NCBI GenBank assembly: GCA_937959285.1 | Contig: CALGAR010000009.1 | Location: 1 to 21,167, forward strand | From: an uncultured Bryobacterales bacterium | Lineage (GTDB): Bacteria; Acidobacteriota; Terriglobia; Bryobacterales; Bryobacteraceae | Direction of reading: 5' to 3' | DNA length: 21,167 nucleotides | Part shown: positions 1 through 8,783 of the stretch, one piece after another | Layout of the letters: each line of letters begins with the position of its first letter | Numbering within the stretch: position 1 is the stretch's first letter | Program-made: the position numbers and the translations under genes | The notes under the pieces: model-generated | Databases searched by the model: none | Told to the model about the DNA's origin: nothing | Seen by the model: only the letters and a program-made list of their open reading frames with translations

Positions 1-3000
1 GCGCCCGCCGCCGCCCCTGCCCCCGCCGCTGCTTCGCCAGCGCCGGCCAAGTCCACCTCTCTCACGAAGGAGGAAATTACCTCGAAGCTCCTGGCGCTTG
101 TCAGTGGGCGGACGGGATATCCTCCCGAGATGCTAAACCTGGACCTCGATCTCGAAGCCGATCTTGGTATCGACTCGATCAAGCGCGTCGAGATCTTCGG
201 CGCCCTCCAAAGCGAGTCGCTGCTGCCGGCTTCGGCGGTGGAAGGTGAGATTGAGAATCTGTCGAAGCTGAAAACGCTGCGGGCAATCATTGATTGGATT
301 GCTGATAAAGCCGCCGAGCTTGGCATGACCGCTTCCGCTCCAGCGGGGTCCTCAGCTTCAGCTGCGTCTGCAGCCTCAGCCGAGGCAGCTCCGGCGGCGC
401 AGACGACGGCAGGTTCCGGAGGACGGCCGTCGAAGCAGGAGATTACGGATAAACTGCTGGCTCTGGTCAGCCAGCGTACTGGCTATCCGCCCGAGATGCT
501 GAACCTGGATCTCGATCTCGAGGCTGATTTGGGAGTGGACTCAATCAAGCGTGTCGAGATCTTTGGGGCGCTGCAAACAGAATCGATCCTGCCGGCTTCG
601 GCTGTGGAAGGGGAAATTGAGAACCTTTCGAAGCTGAAGTCGTTGCGTCAAATCATCGATTGGATTGACCAGAAAGCGGCAGAAGTGTACGGAGGGGCTC
701 CCGTAAGCGTGGGCCCTAATACGGCGCCGGTGGCTGCGGCTCCACCGGCGCCTGCTCCGATTGCCGCTAACAATGGGATTCCATCGCACCTTGCGGAGCC
801 GCCAATCACCCGGCTTCTGGTCCAGGTGACGGATGCACCTCCGGCCGCGGATAGCGGCCGCCGTCCCGGCTTCGTGCTGCTGACCGAAGATGGCCGTGGA
901 GTGGCAGCACGGCTGGCGGGGAAGCTGGAAGAACTAGGGATCAAGCATCGGGTCGTCCGCCACGACCCGGAGGCTGGTATCGATCTCCGGAATGCGCAAT
1001 CGGTCTCCGCGCTGGCGCAGTCTCTGCGGAGCGAGTGCGGTGCTGTCACCCACTTGATTCATCTCTTGCCTCTCGCTGACGTCACTCCAGAAGAGCGGGC
1101 AGAGTTCACTTCGCGATTTGATCGGGATCTGAAGTCGCTCTATCTGATTACTCGCGAGCTTGAGGCGGATCTGAAGAAGGGGGGCGTGCTTGCAGCAACT
1201 CGTCTCGGCGGCACGTTCGCCTTTGGCGGAGACAGCGCAGCGGACTTCTTCCCCGGCTCTGGCGCAATCTCGGGCTATGTGAAGACACTGGCCCGGGAAT
1301 GGCCGGATAGCGTCGCCAGGACTATAGACTTCGAACTCGATGCCTCCGTCGATCAAATAGCCGAGCTTCTGCTGGCGGAATTGTTCTGCTGCGACGGCCA
1401 CACGGAGATCGGATACCGCGATGGAGGCCGGAAGACGCTCATCTCCGTCCCGGCGCCGCTCGACGGAACGGTTTCCGACATCAAACTAAGCCGCGATTCC
1501 GTTGTGCTGATTACCGGCGGTGCCCGCGGCATTACAGCGGACATTGCCATCGAACTGGCTCGGACGTTCCAGCCCCGGCTGGTCCTCGTAGGCCGGTCGC
1601 CTCTGCCGCCTGAGCAGGAGTCGCCTTTGACGGCGGGAATTACAAACGACCGCGAATTGAAGGCGGCAATTATGGACCGCATGCAGACAGGCGGGCAGCG
1701 GCCGACGTTGGCGCTCGTAGAGGGAGAGTTTAAGAAGCTCAAAAGGGAACGCGAGATTCGCGAGAACTTTGCCGCACTGGCGAAAGCCGGATCCTCGGTT
1801 GAGTATTGTTCGGTGGATGTATGCGACCCAGAGGCGTTCGGCGCTCTGATTGATCAAATCTATCAGCGCTACGGGCGAATCGACGGAGTGATCCACGGAG
1901 CCGGCGTGATCGAAGACAAGCTGGTGAAGGACAAGACACCGGAGTCGTTCGACCGCGTCGTGAGCCCGAAAGTGTCAGGCGCGCTGACGCTGTTGCGGAA
2001 GCTGCGGCCAGAAGGGCTGCAGTTCATGGTCTTCTTCTCTTCCGTTTCCGCCCGATACGGAAACCGGGGCCAGTGCGACTACTCGGCGGCGAACGAAGTC
2101 CTCAACAAGCTTGCTGTGTATCTGAATGCTCGCTGGCCGGGCAGGATCACTTCCTTAAACTGGGGGCCTTGGAAGACGGAAGGCGGCATGGTGTCGGCAG
2201 CTCTTGCGGACCGTTTCGCGAAAGCGGGCGTCGAGCTGATTTCAGTCGAGGCGGGCTGCAAGGCTTTCCTGCGAGAGATTATCTACGGCAAGCCAAACGA
2301 CGTCGAGGTTGTCTTTGGAGGGCCGCTTTCGATAGAAACTCAGAATCCGAGCCTGAGCGCGGCCAGCAAAGCGAAACCCGTCCATCCGCTGCTCGCGGAA
2401 GCCGACATCCGCGATGCCGGCGACAAGGTGCACATTCGGTTGGAGACGCATCCGCAGAAGGAAATCTTTCTTCTCGATCACCTGCTCGACGACACGCCTG
2501 TGCTGCCGATGGCGATGGTCCTGGAGCTGTTTACAGAGGTGACGGCGGCGTCTGCTCCTGAAGGCGTGGTCACTGCGATCCGCAACTTGAGTGTGATGAA
2601 GGGCGTGACGTACCCCGACACGAACACGGGCCGGAAGCTTGTGGTGGAGGCGGCGCGCACGGCCAATGGCGTCGACCTTCTGCTGAAGTCCGAGGACACG
2701 GGTCAGTTGCACTACCGGGCACAGGGCGAGATCGGCGGTCAGGCTCCTGCCGAGAGTGCGCCGCTCCAACTCGTCGCTCCTCGACCCCTTCCGCTCACGG
2801 TGCGGGAGGCGTATGATCAGTGGCTGTTCCATGGGCCGTTATTTGCCGGTCTGATGGAAGTCGAGGCGCTCGGGGAGAACGGCATCATTGTTCAATTGAA
2901 ACCTTCTGCGCCACAGGCTCTTTTGAAGAACAAGCCGGCCGGTTCCTGGATGGCGGATCCGGTGATTGTCGATAGCGCGCTGCAGGCGATGATTCTTTGG

Positions 3001-3261
3001 GCGCGGACGTATCTCGATCAGACTCCGCTTCCCTCACGTCTGAGCTGCTACCACCGGTTGAATTCCCTATCGGCTTCCGGACCGGTGCGGGGTGAGATTG
3101 AGATTATTCATCAGCGTGGAAACCCCACGCTGCGGGCGAATCTTCGGTTCTTTGATGGAGCGCGCCGGCTTCTTGGATTTATGGAGGGCATGGAGGTCAC
3201 CTGCAGCCGTGCCCTCAATCGCCTGGCGGCGAAGGCTAAGTCTGCTGCAACAGGGGCGTAA
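1..3261 (+). CDS. PfaA-like polyketide/fatty-acid synthase subunit, C-terminal part (ACP-ACP-KR-DH), 5' partial
   Basis: The frame is open from base 1, so the window holds only the C-terminal 1086 residues (numbered here from base 1). An Ala/Pro linker is followed by two acyl carrier protein domains, residues 24-106 and 146-228, each with the phosphopantetheine site DSIKRVE (Ser59, Ser181). Next comes a ketoreductase of the PfaA kind: a structural half with a TRLGGTFAFGG-type strand around residue 400, then a catalytic half with the NADPH loop TGGARGI (505-511) and Ser681, Tyr694 and Asn698 in an SSVSARYGNRGQ/DYSAANE context. The C-terminus is a hot-dog dehydratase with His827 (LLDHLL) and Asp991 (IVDSALQ). 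Family knowledge predicts KS and AT domains upstream, outside the window. The stop overlaps the next start (TAATG), indicating translational coupling. PUFA-, hgl- and enediyne-type synthases share these domains, so the product class is uncertain. Confidence 0.9.
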   Translation, partial: APAAAPAPAAASPAPAKSTSLTKEEITSKLLALVSGRTGYPPEMLNLDLDLEADLGIDSIKRVEIFGALQSESLLPASAVEGEIENLSKLKTLRAIIDWIADKAAELGMTASAPAGSSASAASAASAEAAPAAQTTAGSGGRPSKQEITDKLLALVSQRTGYPPEMLNLDLDLEADLGVDSIKRVEIFGALQTESILPASAVEGEIENLSKLKSLRQIIDWIDQKAAEVYGGAPVSVGPNTAPVAAAPPAPAPIAANNGIPSHLAEPPITRLLVQVTDAPPAADSGRRPGFVLLTEDGRGVAARLAGKLEELGIKHRVVRHDPEAGIDLRNAQSVSALAQSLRSECGAVTHLIHLLPLADVTPEERAEFTSRFDRDLKSLYLITRELEADLKKGGVLAATRLGGTFAFGGDSAADFFPGSGAISGYVKTLAREWPDSVARTIDFELDASVDQIAELLLAELFCCDGHTEIGYRDGGRKTLISVPAPLDGTVSDIKLSRDSVVLITGGARGITADIAIELARTFQPRLVLVGRSPLPPEQESPLTAGITNDRELKAAIMDRMQTGGQRPTLALVEGEFKKLKREREIRENFAALAKAGSSVEYCSVDVCDPEAFGALIDQIYQRYGRIDGVIHGAGVIEDKLVKDKTPESFDRVVSPKVSGALTLLRKLRPEGLQFMVFFSSVSARYGNRGQCDYSAANEVLNKLAVYLNARWPGRITSLNWGPWKTEGGMVSAALADRFAKAGVELISVEAGCKAFLREIIYGKPNDVEVVFGGPLSIETQNPSLSAASKAKPVHPLLAEADIRDAGDKVHIRLETHPQKEIFLLDHLLDDTPVLPMAMVLELFTEVTAASAPEGVVTAIRNLSVMKGVTYPDTNTGRKLVVEAARTANGVDLLLKSEDTGQLHYRAQGEIGGQAPAESAPLQLVAPRPLPLTVREAYDQWLFHGPLFAGLMEVEALGENGIIVQLKPSAPQALLKNKPAGSWMADPVIVDSALQAMILWARTYLDQTPLPSRLSCYHRLNSLSASGPVRGEIEIIHQRGNPTLRANLRFFDGARRLLGFMEGMEVTCSRALNRLAAKAKSAATGA
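70..318 (+). repeat. Tandem ACP repeat, copy 1
   Basis: This is the first of two in-frame ACP-coding units spaced 366 nt apart. It encodes 83 residues, with the attachment Ser codon at 175-177. It matches copy 2 at 73 of 83 residues by my count. Confidence 0.9.
436..684 (+). repeat. Tandem ACP repeat, copy 2
   Basis: This is the second ACP unit, with its attachment Ser codon at 541-543. It is separated from copy 1 by an Ala/Ser-rich linker. Across one stretch of 20 identical residues around the LNLDLDLEADLG motif, 10 codons differ synonymously between the copies, so the duplication is old at the DNA level. Confidence 0.9.
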
Positions 3262-6200
3262 TGAATAATAACGGAAACGGGGTCCCAATCCCGGTGCGAG
3301 GAGACGTCGCGATCATCGGCGTGTCCTGTACCTATCCGGGTGCGCGGAATGCCCTGCAATTCTGGCAGAACATCATTAACAAGGTCAGCGCGATTGCGGA
3401 TGTGACGCCTGATCGCTGGGATCCGGAGATTTTCTACGATCCGGACCCGGCAAAGCCCGATCGCATCTACTGCAAGAAGGGCGGCTACATGCCCGGCGTC
3501 TTCTACTTCAATCCGCTGAAGTTCGGCGTGCCGCCCAACAGCATCAACGGCGCCGAACCCGATCACTTTCTCGTGCTTCGGGCGGTGTATGAAGCCCTGG
3601 ATGATGCCGGTTACATCGGAAAGCCGCTGAACGGCGACAGGGTCAGCGTGCTGATGGGCAAGGGCAACTATATGGGGCCCGGGCTGACCTGGCTGATGCA
3701 TCGAAGCGTCGTGAGCGAGATGGTGCTCACGATCGTCCGGCGGCTGCGCCCTGATCTGACAGAAGAGCAAGTCCTCCGCGTGAAAGACGCCATCCGTTCG
3801 CAGCTGCCAAAATTGGGGCCAGAGAATGCAGGCGGTCTGATCCCCAACATCAGCACCGGGCGCGTCGCTAACCGCTTCGACTTCATGGGGCGGAATTTCA
3901 CCGTCGACGGCGCTTGCGCTTCCTCCCTACTGGCAACCGAAATCGGCGTGCAGAACCTGCTGACCGGTAAGGACGACATGGTGCTGGTGGGCGGCGTCCA
4001 TCTGTTCGCGCACATTCCGTTCCTTTCCGTCTTTGACGCCATGCGCGCCATGTCCATCTCGTCGGTCATTCGTCCGTTTGATGAGAATGCGGACGGGACG
4101 ATGTCGGGGGAAGGCGTCGGAGTGCTTGTGCTGAAGCGCCTTGCGGATGCGGAGCGGGACGGAGACCGCATTTATGCAGTGATCAAGGGTGTGGGCAGTG
4201 CAAGCGACGGGCGGGCCAAGGGAATTACGGCGCCTCGCGTGGAAGGGGAAGAGGCGGCCCTGCGCAGAGCCTACGAATCGAGCGGCGTCGCTCCGGAAAC
4301 CGTCGGATTGATCGAGGGGCACGGGACAGGCACGCCGGTTGGAGATACGACGGAACTGGAGGCATTGCGGCGCGTCTTTGGGCCATCCGATAACGGTCCC
4401 ACGTGCGCCATCGGCTCTGTTAAGTCGATGATCGGCCACGCCATGCCGGCGGCAGGAGCGGCGGGCATGATCAAGGCCGCGTTGTCGCTGTATCACAAGG
4501 TTCTGCCTCCAACTCTGAACGTCGTCAAACCGCATCCGATTCTGCGGGAACCGCATAGCCGGTTCTATGTAAATACGGAGACGCGGCCATGGATTCACCC
4601 GGTCACGGGCGAGCCTCGCCGCGCCGGCGTGAATGCCTTCGGCTTTGGCGGCATCAACGCGCACGTGGTCATGGAGGAGTACCGCAAAGCCGACGAATCG
4701 CAGCAGACCACGCATCTCCGCGACTGGGACTGTGAGGTCGTTGTGATCGAAGGCCAGGACCGCAAGGATCTGATGGCCGCCCTCGACCGGCTTCGCGGGT
4801 ACGCTGCTCAGGTGCAAGGCGTTGCACTGCGCGATGTCGCTTACACGCTCAATACTGCGCTGACGGATGCTCCCGAACGCGTCGCAATTGTCGCCTCCTC
4901 ATTAGAAGAGCTGGTTCAAAAGATCGACCGTGTAAAGCAGCGGTTGAGCGATCCAAACTGCAAGCAGATTCGCGAACGAGCTGGACTCTACTGCTTCACC
5001 GATGCGGAAGTGAAGAAAGGCAAGGTCGCCTGGATGTTCCCGGGCGAAGGTTCCCAGTATCTGAACATGCTGGCCGACCTTTGCATTCACTTCCCGGTAG
5101 TGAGGGAATGCTTCGACGTAGCCGACAGTGCCGTGAAAGATCCCAAGCGCGTGCCGCCCAGCGCTGTCGTGTTTCCGCCGCCAGCATTTTCAGAAGAGGA
5201 GGAAGCTGCTGCGGAAGCGCGGCTCTGGTCGATTGAACGCGCCACAGAGACCGTCCTGACGGCGGACGGAGCCATCTACCGGCTGTTGCAGAAGCTGGGG
5301 ATAAAGGTCGACATGATGACGGGGCACAGTGCCGGCGAATGGATCGCCATGGCGGCCTCGGGCATCCTCGATGTCGACGAGTTCGTCAACAGTCTGGACC
5401 GTTTGGCGGAGATGTACGAGAGGCTGGCTGAGAACTCCGAAATCCCGCGGATGGCGATGCTGGCCGTTGGCGCGGGACGCGAGCGCGTGCAGGAGTTAGT
5501 CAGCCAGATCAAACGCGAAGTTCATATCGCGAACGATAACTGCCCGCATCAGGTGGTTGTGGTTGTAGAGCCGCAGTACGCCGACGAGGTGTCCTCGCAT
5601 TTGCTGAAGAGCGGTGTCTTCGTCGAAAAGCTGCCCTACGATCGTGGCTACCACACGCCGGCCTTTACCTATATCTGCGATCCCCTGCGCGAGTTCTTCT
5701 CCTCGTTGCGAATCGAGGCGCCCAAAGTGGATCTCTACTCCTGTACGACCGCGGATTTGTATCCGAAGGACAAGGCGCAGATTCTCGACATCGTAGCGAA
5801 CACGTTTGCGCGCCCGCTGCTCTACCGGCAAACCATCGAGAAGATGTACGAGGCCGGAGCCCGCATTTTCATCGAAGTCGGACCTCGCGGGAATCTCACA
5901 GCTTTCGTTGATGACATTCTGCGCGGCAAGCCGCACCTCTCGATCCCCATTGATCAGTTCCGGCGTCCCGGACTCACGTCGCTCAATCATGCGGTGGGGA
6001 TGATGGCTGCCTGCCATCTGGCAGTGAATTTCGATGTGCTTTATAGCCGTCGAGCCCCGCGCAAGCTTTCGCTCGACGTAAAAGCGGACAGCGTCCTTCC
6101 AGAAGAGAAGCAACCGGGTGTTGTGCCTGTCTCGATCTGCTATGCGGTGCTGGTGCCACCGCCTGCAGATCTGCTGGAGCCTCCGCCGCAGGCGCGGCCC

Positions 6201-8468
6201 CAGGTTGAGAAGCCCGCAGAGCGGCCCGTCGAAGTGAAGCAGGCTCGATCGACATCCGTGCAGACGCCGGAACCAAAGCCTGCGCCTATGCCTCCGGCTG
6301 TCCAGACGGCGCCTGCTGTCTCTGCTGCTAGTGTTCTAGCTCAGCCTTCTGCTCCGCCTCCGCCTGTGGCTGTTGCGCCACTGGCGCCCGCAGTTACCGC
6401 GACGACTCCGGTGATGCAATATGCTGCACCGGCAGCGGATTACTATGCAGGGCCCAGTTATGCAATGGCGCCGCCTGCTTCTGTGATCGAAGACCATTTT
6501 TCGTTGATGGAGGAGTTCCTGCAGACGCAGGAGGAGCTCATGATGCGGATGATCGGACCCGGAGTCATGCCGTCTCCTGTTCCGGCTCCTGCAGGCTACG
6601 GACCTCCATCTGAAGCTTATGCTGGAATTCCAGCGGCTCCCGTGGTGTCTGCCCCCGTGGCGTCTCCGCCCGTGCCTCCGGCAGCGCCCGGTTTCGCAAG
6701 CGCCGGACCGGCTGCTTCCATACAAGTTCCGCCTCCTGTACCTTCGCCTTCGGCCGCTACTCAAGTTGCAGCTCCTCAGACAGCGCCAGCTGGCGGCCAT
6801 GAGCGCAGATCTCTGATCCGCGAACGGGTTGTTGTCGAGGAGACTCCGGGCAAGTCGATGACGATCCGCTGCACGGTCGATCTCGATGAGCACCGGTACC
6901 TGGAAGATCACTGCCTGTACTTCGAAGCGTCGGAGCGCGGCAAGCAGGGCAACCGCATCTTATGGATGCCCATGACGGGCAGTATCGAGATGCTGGCGGA
7001 GGCAGCGAGTCTGCTCCAGCCCGGGCTCCTCGTCACGGGCGTGAAGAACGTTCAGGCCCTCCGGCCCGTGACTGTTGAAAAGGGCATTGCGCCGGCAACC
7101 GTTGTGATCTCGCTCAGGAGGCTCGACGACAAGCAGGTGCGGGCCTCCATGCGATCGCATCGAGCTGATGGCAAGCCGGGAGATCTGCTGACCGAGGCGG
7201 TTGTCGTCTTCGACTCCAAGTTTCCTGAGCCTCCGCTTGTCGAGCCCTTGACTCTCGTCAACCGGAGGCCGGCGATCTGCTCCGGTTCTGATATCTACAC
7301 GACACACCGCATGTTTCATGGGCCCAGTTTTCAGGGCATAGTGGGTGTCGATGGGGTCGGTGAGAACGGGCTCGTTGCCCGGCTGAAGATCCTTCCCACA
7401 CAGAATCTGCTAAAATCCGATCCCGATCCGAAGTTTCATATCGACCCTTACCTGCTGGATGCAGCGGGGCAATTGGTTGGCTACTGGCCGATTGAATATC
7501 TATCGGAAGGCTTCGTCCTTCTTCCCATCCGGCTCAACGAGCTGGTCCGGTTCGGCGAGAATCCGCCGCCTGGAACTGAATTGACCTGTCAGATGGTGGT
7601 CCGCAGTATTTCGCATCGCCAGCTTCGCGCGGACTTCGATGTGATCAAACGGGACGGTACCCTCTGGCTGCGAATTACGGGATGGGAAGACTGGCGCTTC
7701 CATTGGGAACAGCGCTTCTACGACTTCTGGCGCTTCCCAAATGTGTACCCGAACGGGCGTCATATCGACTTCCCCGAGCTGGACCAGCTCGGGATGGAGT
7801 GCCGCATGCTCGATCCGATGGCCGAGGTCGAGAAAACCGGACTCTCCGAGACGGTTTGGACTCGCATGATCCTGGAGCGGAACGAGCTGGCGAGCTATCT
7901 TACTCTGCCCGACGACGAAAACCGCCTGAGCTGGCTCTTTTCAAGAGCAATCGCAAAGGATGCGGTACGGATGTGGGTAAAGCGCTGTTATAATCGCCAA
8001 CTCTACCCGGCGGATGTGGAGCTTGCCGAAGCGGAAGGTGGTAAGCTTCGCGTAGCTGGTTTCTGGGTGCCTGAAGTTGGCAAGGCGCCATTCGTAGCGG
8101 CGTGTTACCGGGAGCTGGTGGCAGTTGCCGTTGCAGGCGCCTCAGAGGCGACGATCGGCATGGCAAGGGTCGTACCGGGTACTCCGTTGTCCGAAAGCGG
8201 CCTTCAACCAAACGAACAGGCTGGCGTTCAGGCAACTGGAGCCCCGGACGAATGGATTGCACGCGCCGTCGCCGCCAAACAGGCTGCCGCCCGATGGCTG
8301 CAGCCGGAAATGGGTGAAGGGGAAGCGGCCGCGTTCTTAACAGTTACAGACATTGACGTTAAGAGCGGGCGCTTGCTAGTGGTCGACCAACGTACAAGTG
8401 GCGACAGGACGCTGGTTGTACGAACAGTTCGCGATGGCGACTGGATCATTGCTGTTGTATTGGAGTGA
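3261..8468 (+). CDS. Iterative type I PKS/FAS subunit: KS-AT-linker-DH-degenerate PPTase-like domain
   Basis: The 1735-residue protein starts at an ATG overlapping the upstream stop, with AGGGG at 3252-3256 as ribosome site. The ketosynthase (about 14-470) has the full triad Cys219 (DGACASS), His354 (EGHGTGT) and His393 (SMIGHA), so it looks catalytically competent. It carries the insertion with LRPDLTEEQ seen in enediyne/hgl-type KS domains. The acyltransferase (about 587-905) has Ser690 in GHSAGEW (usually GHSLGE) and His798. A Pro/Ala-rich linker (about 957-1180) contains the amphipathic FSLMEEFLQTQ motif (1080-1090) that normally precedes ACPs, but no ACP is present. The dehydratase (about 1186-1480) has His1217 and Asp1400. 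The C-terminal 200 residues resemble the PPTase domain of enediyne PKSs (LYPADV and AKDAVR motifs) but lack the metal-binding residues. It probably works with the upstream ACP-KR-DH subunit and the discrete ACP. Confidence 0.88.
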   Translation: MNNNGNGVPIPVRGDVAIIGVSCTYPGARNALQFWQNIINKVSAIADVTPDRWDPEIFYDPDPAKPDRIYCKKGGYMPGVFYFNPLKFGVPPNSINGAEPDHFLVLRAVYEALDDAGYIGKPLNGDRVSVLMGKGNYMGPGLTWLMHRSVVSEMVLTIVRRLRPDLTEEQVLRVKDAIRSQLPKLGPENAGGLIPNISTGRVANRFDFMGRNFTVDGACASSLLATEIGVQNLLTGKDDMVLVGGVHLFAHIPFLSVFDAMRAMSISSVIRPFDENADGTMSGEGVGVLVLKRLADAERDGDRIYAVIKGVGSASDGRAKGITAPRVEGEEAALRRAYESSGVAPETVGLIEGHGTGTPVGDTTELEALRRVFGPSDNGPTCAIGSVKSMIGHAMPAAGAAGMIKAALSLYHKVLPPTLNVVKPHPILREPHSRFYVNTETRPWIHPVTGEPRRAGVNAFGFGGINAHVVMEEYRKADESQQTTHLRDWDCEVVVIEGQDRKDLMAALDRLRGYAAQVQGVALRDVAYTLNTALTDAPERVAIVASSLEELVQKIDRVKQRLSDPNCKQIRERAGLYCFTDAEVKKGKVAWMFPGEGSQYLNMLADLCIHFPVVRECFDVADSAVKDPKRVPPSAVVFPPPAFSEEEEAAAEARLWSIERATETVLTADGAIYRLLQKLGIKVDMMTGHSAGEWIAMAASGILDVDEFVNSLDRLAEMYERLAENSEIPRMAMLAVGAGRERVQELVSQIKREVHIANDNCPHQVVVVVEPQYADEVSSHLLKSGVFVEKLPYDRGYHTPAFTYICDPLREFFSSLRIEAPKVDLYSCTTADLYPKDKAQILDIVANTFARPLLYRQTIEKMYEAGARIFIEVGPRGNLTAFVDDILRGKPHLSIPIDQFRRPGLTSLNHAVGMMAACHLAVNFDVLYSRRAPRKLSLDVKADSVLPEEKQPGVVPVSICYAVLVPPPADLLEPPPQARPQVEKPAERPVEVKQARSTSVQTPEPKPAPMPPAVQTAPAVSAASVLAQPSAPPPPVAVAPLAPAVTATTPVMQYAAPAADYYAGPSYAMAPPASVIEDHFSLMEEFLQTQEELMMRMIGPGVMPSPVPAPAGYGPPSEAYAGIPAAPVVSAPVASPPVPPAAPGFASAGPAASIQVPPPVPSPSAATQVAAPQTAPAGGHERRSLIRERVVVEETPGKSMTIRCTVDLDEHRYLEDHCLYFEASERGKQGNRILWMPMTGSIEMLAEAASLLQPGLLVTGVKNVQALRPVTVEKGIAPATVVISLRRLDDKQVRASMRSHRADGKPGDLLTEAVVVFDSKFPEPPLVEPLTLVNRRPAICSGSDIYTTHRMFHGPSFQGIVGVDGVGENGLVARLKILPTQNLLKSDPDPKFHIDPYLLDAAGQLVGYWPIEYLSEGFVLLPIRLNELVRFGENPPPGTELTCQMVVRSISHRQLRADFDVIKRDGTLWLRITGWEDWRFHWEQRFYDFWRFPNVYPNGRHIDFPELDQLGMECRMLDPMAEVEKTGLSETVWTRMILERNELASYLTLPDDENRLSWLFSRAIAKDAVRMWVKRCYNRQLYPADVELAEAEGGKLRVAGFWVPEVGKAPFVAACYRELVAVAVAGASEATIGMARVVPGTPLSESGLQPNEQAGVQATGAPDEWIARAVAAKQAAARWLQPEMGEGEAAAFLTVTDIDVKSGRLLVVDQRTSGDRTLVVRTVRDGDWIIAVVLE

Positions 8469-8477
8469 GGACTTCAA

Positions 8478-8783
8478 GTGGAACTACTAACAAGAGATAA
8501 GGTTCGACAGGACCTGATCGAACTGCTGAAGGATGCTCGAGAGGATTGGGACCACTCGATCAACGTTACCGACGAAACCGGGATTTTCAACGATCTCGGC
8601 TTCGAGTCGATCGATGCCGTGGGCTTGAGCTCTTCCCTGGAAGCGCACTTCGACCAATCGCTTCCTTTCCCCGAGTTCATGACGAAGGTCAAGGAGCAGA
8701 ACCTGAAGGACATCACGGTTGGTCATCTTCTTGACTTTCTGATGGCGAATCTTCGCCAGTCGGCGGAAAGGGCCGCCGCATGA
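8478..8783 (+). CDS. Discrete acyl carrier protein
   Basis: The 101-residue protein carries the ACP signature LGFESIDAVGL, with Ser44 as the predicted phosphopantetheine site, in a helix-rich fold of ordinary ACP length. The start is GTG, preceded by TGAGG at 8466-8470. This site overlaps the stop of the upstream synthase gene, so the two are probably translated in series. Its stop overlaps the next start as ATGA. It lies directly after a synthase subunit whose linker region lacks an ACP, so it may serve that KS-AT-DH protein in trans or carry the chain to a tailoring enzyme. It diverges clearly from the tandem ACPs (LGFESIDAV versus LGIDSIKRV), which argues for a separate role. The ACP call is firm; the partner is inferred. 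Confidence 0.88.
   Translation: MELLTRDKVRQDLIELLKDAREDWDHSINVTDETGIFNDLGFESIDAVGLSSSLEAHFDQSLPFPEFMTKVKEQNLKDITVGHLLDFLMANLRQSAERAAA

Noticed and set aside
2073..2561. Plus-strand frame (162 codons) inside the KR-DH gene
   Set aside because: It is out of frame with the conserved KR and DH motifs and has low-complexity Arg/Gly composition; no ribosome site or independent signature.
3927..4817. Long minus-strand open frame (296 codons) opposite the KS domain
   Set aside because: It lies entirely within a KS coding region with intact catalytic motifs, and its translation is Arg/His-rich without family features, as expected for an antisense shadow in GC-rich DNA.
8474..8726. Minus-strand small open frames opposite the discrete ACP
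   Set aside because: The plus strand has a clear ACP signature and coupled start and stop; the antisense frames show nothing recognisable.
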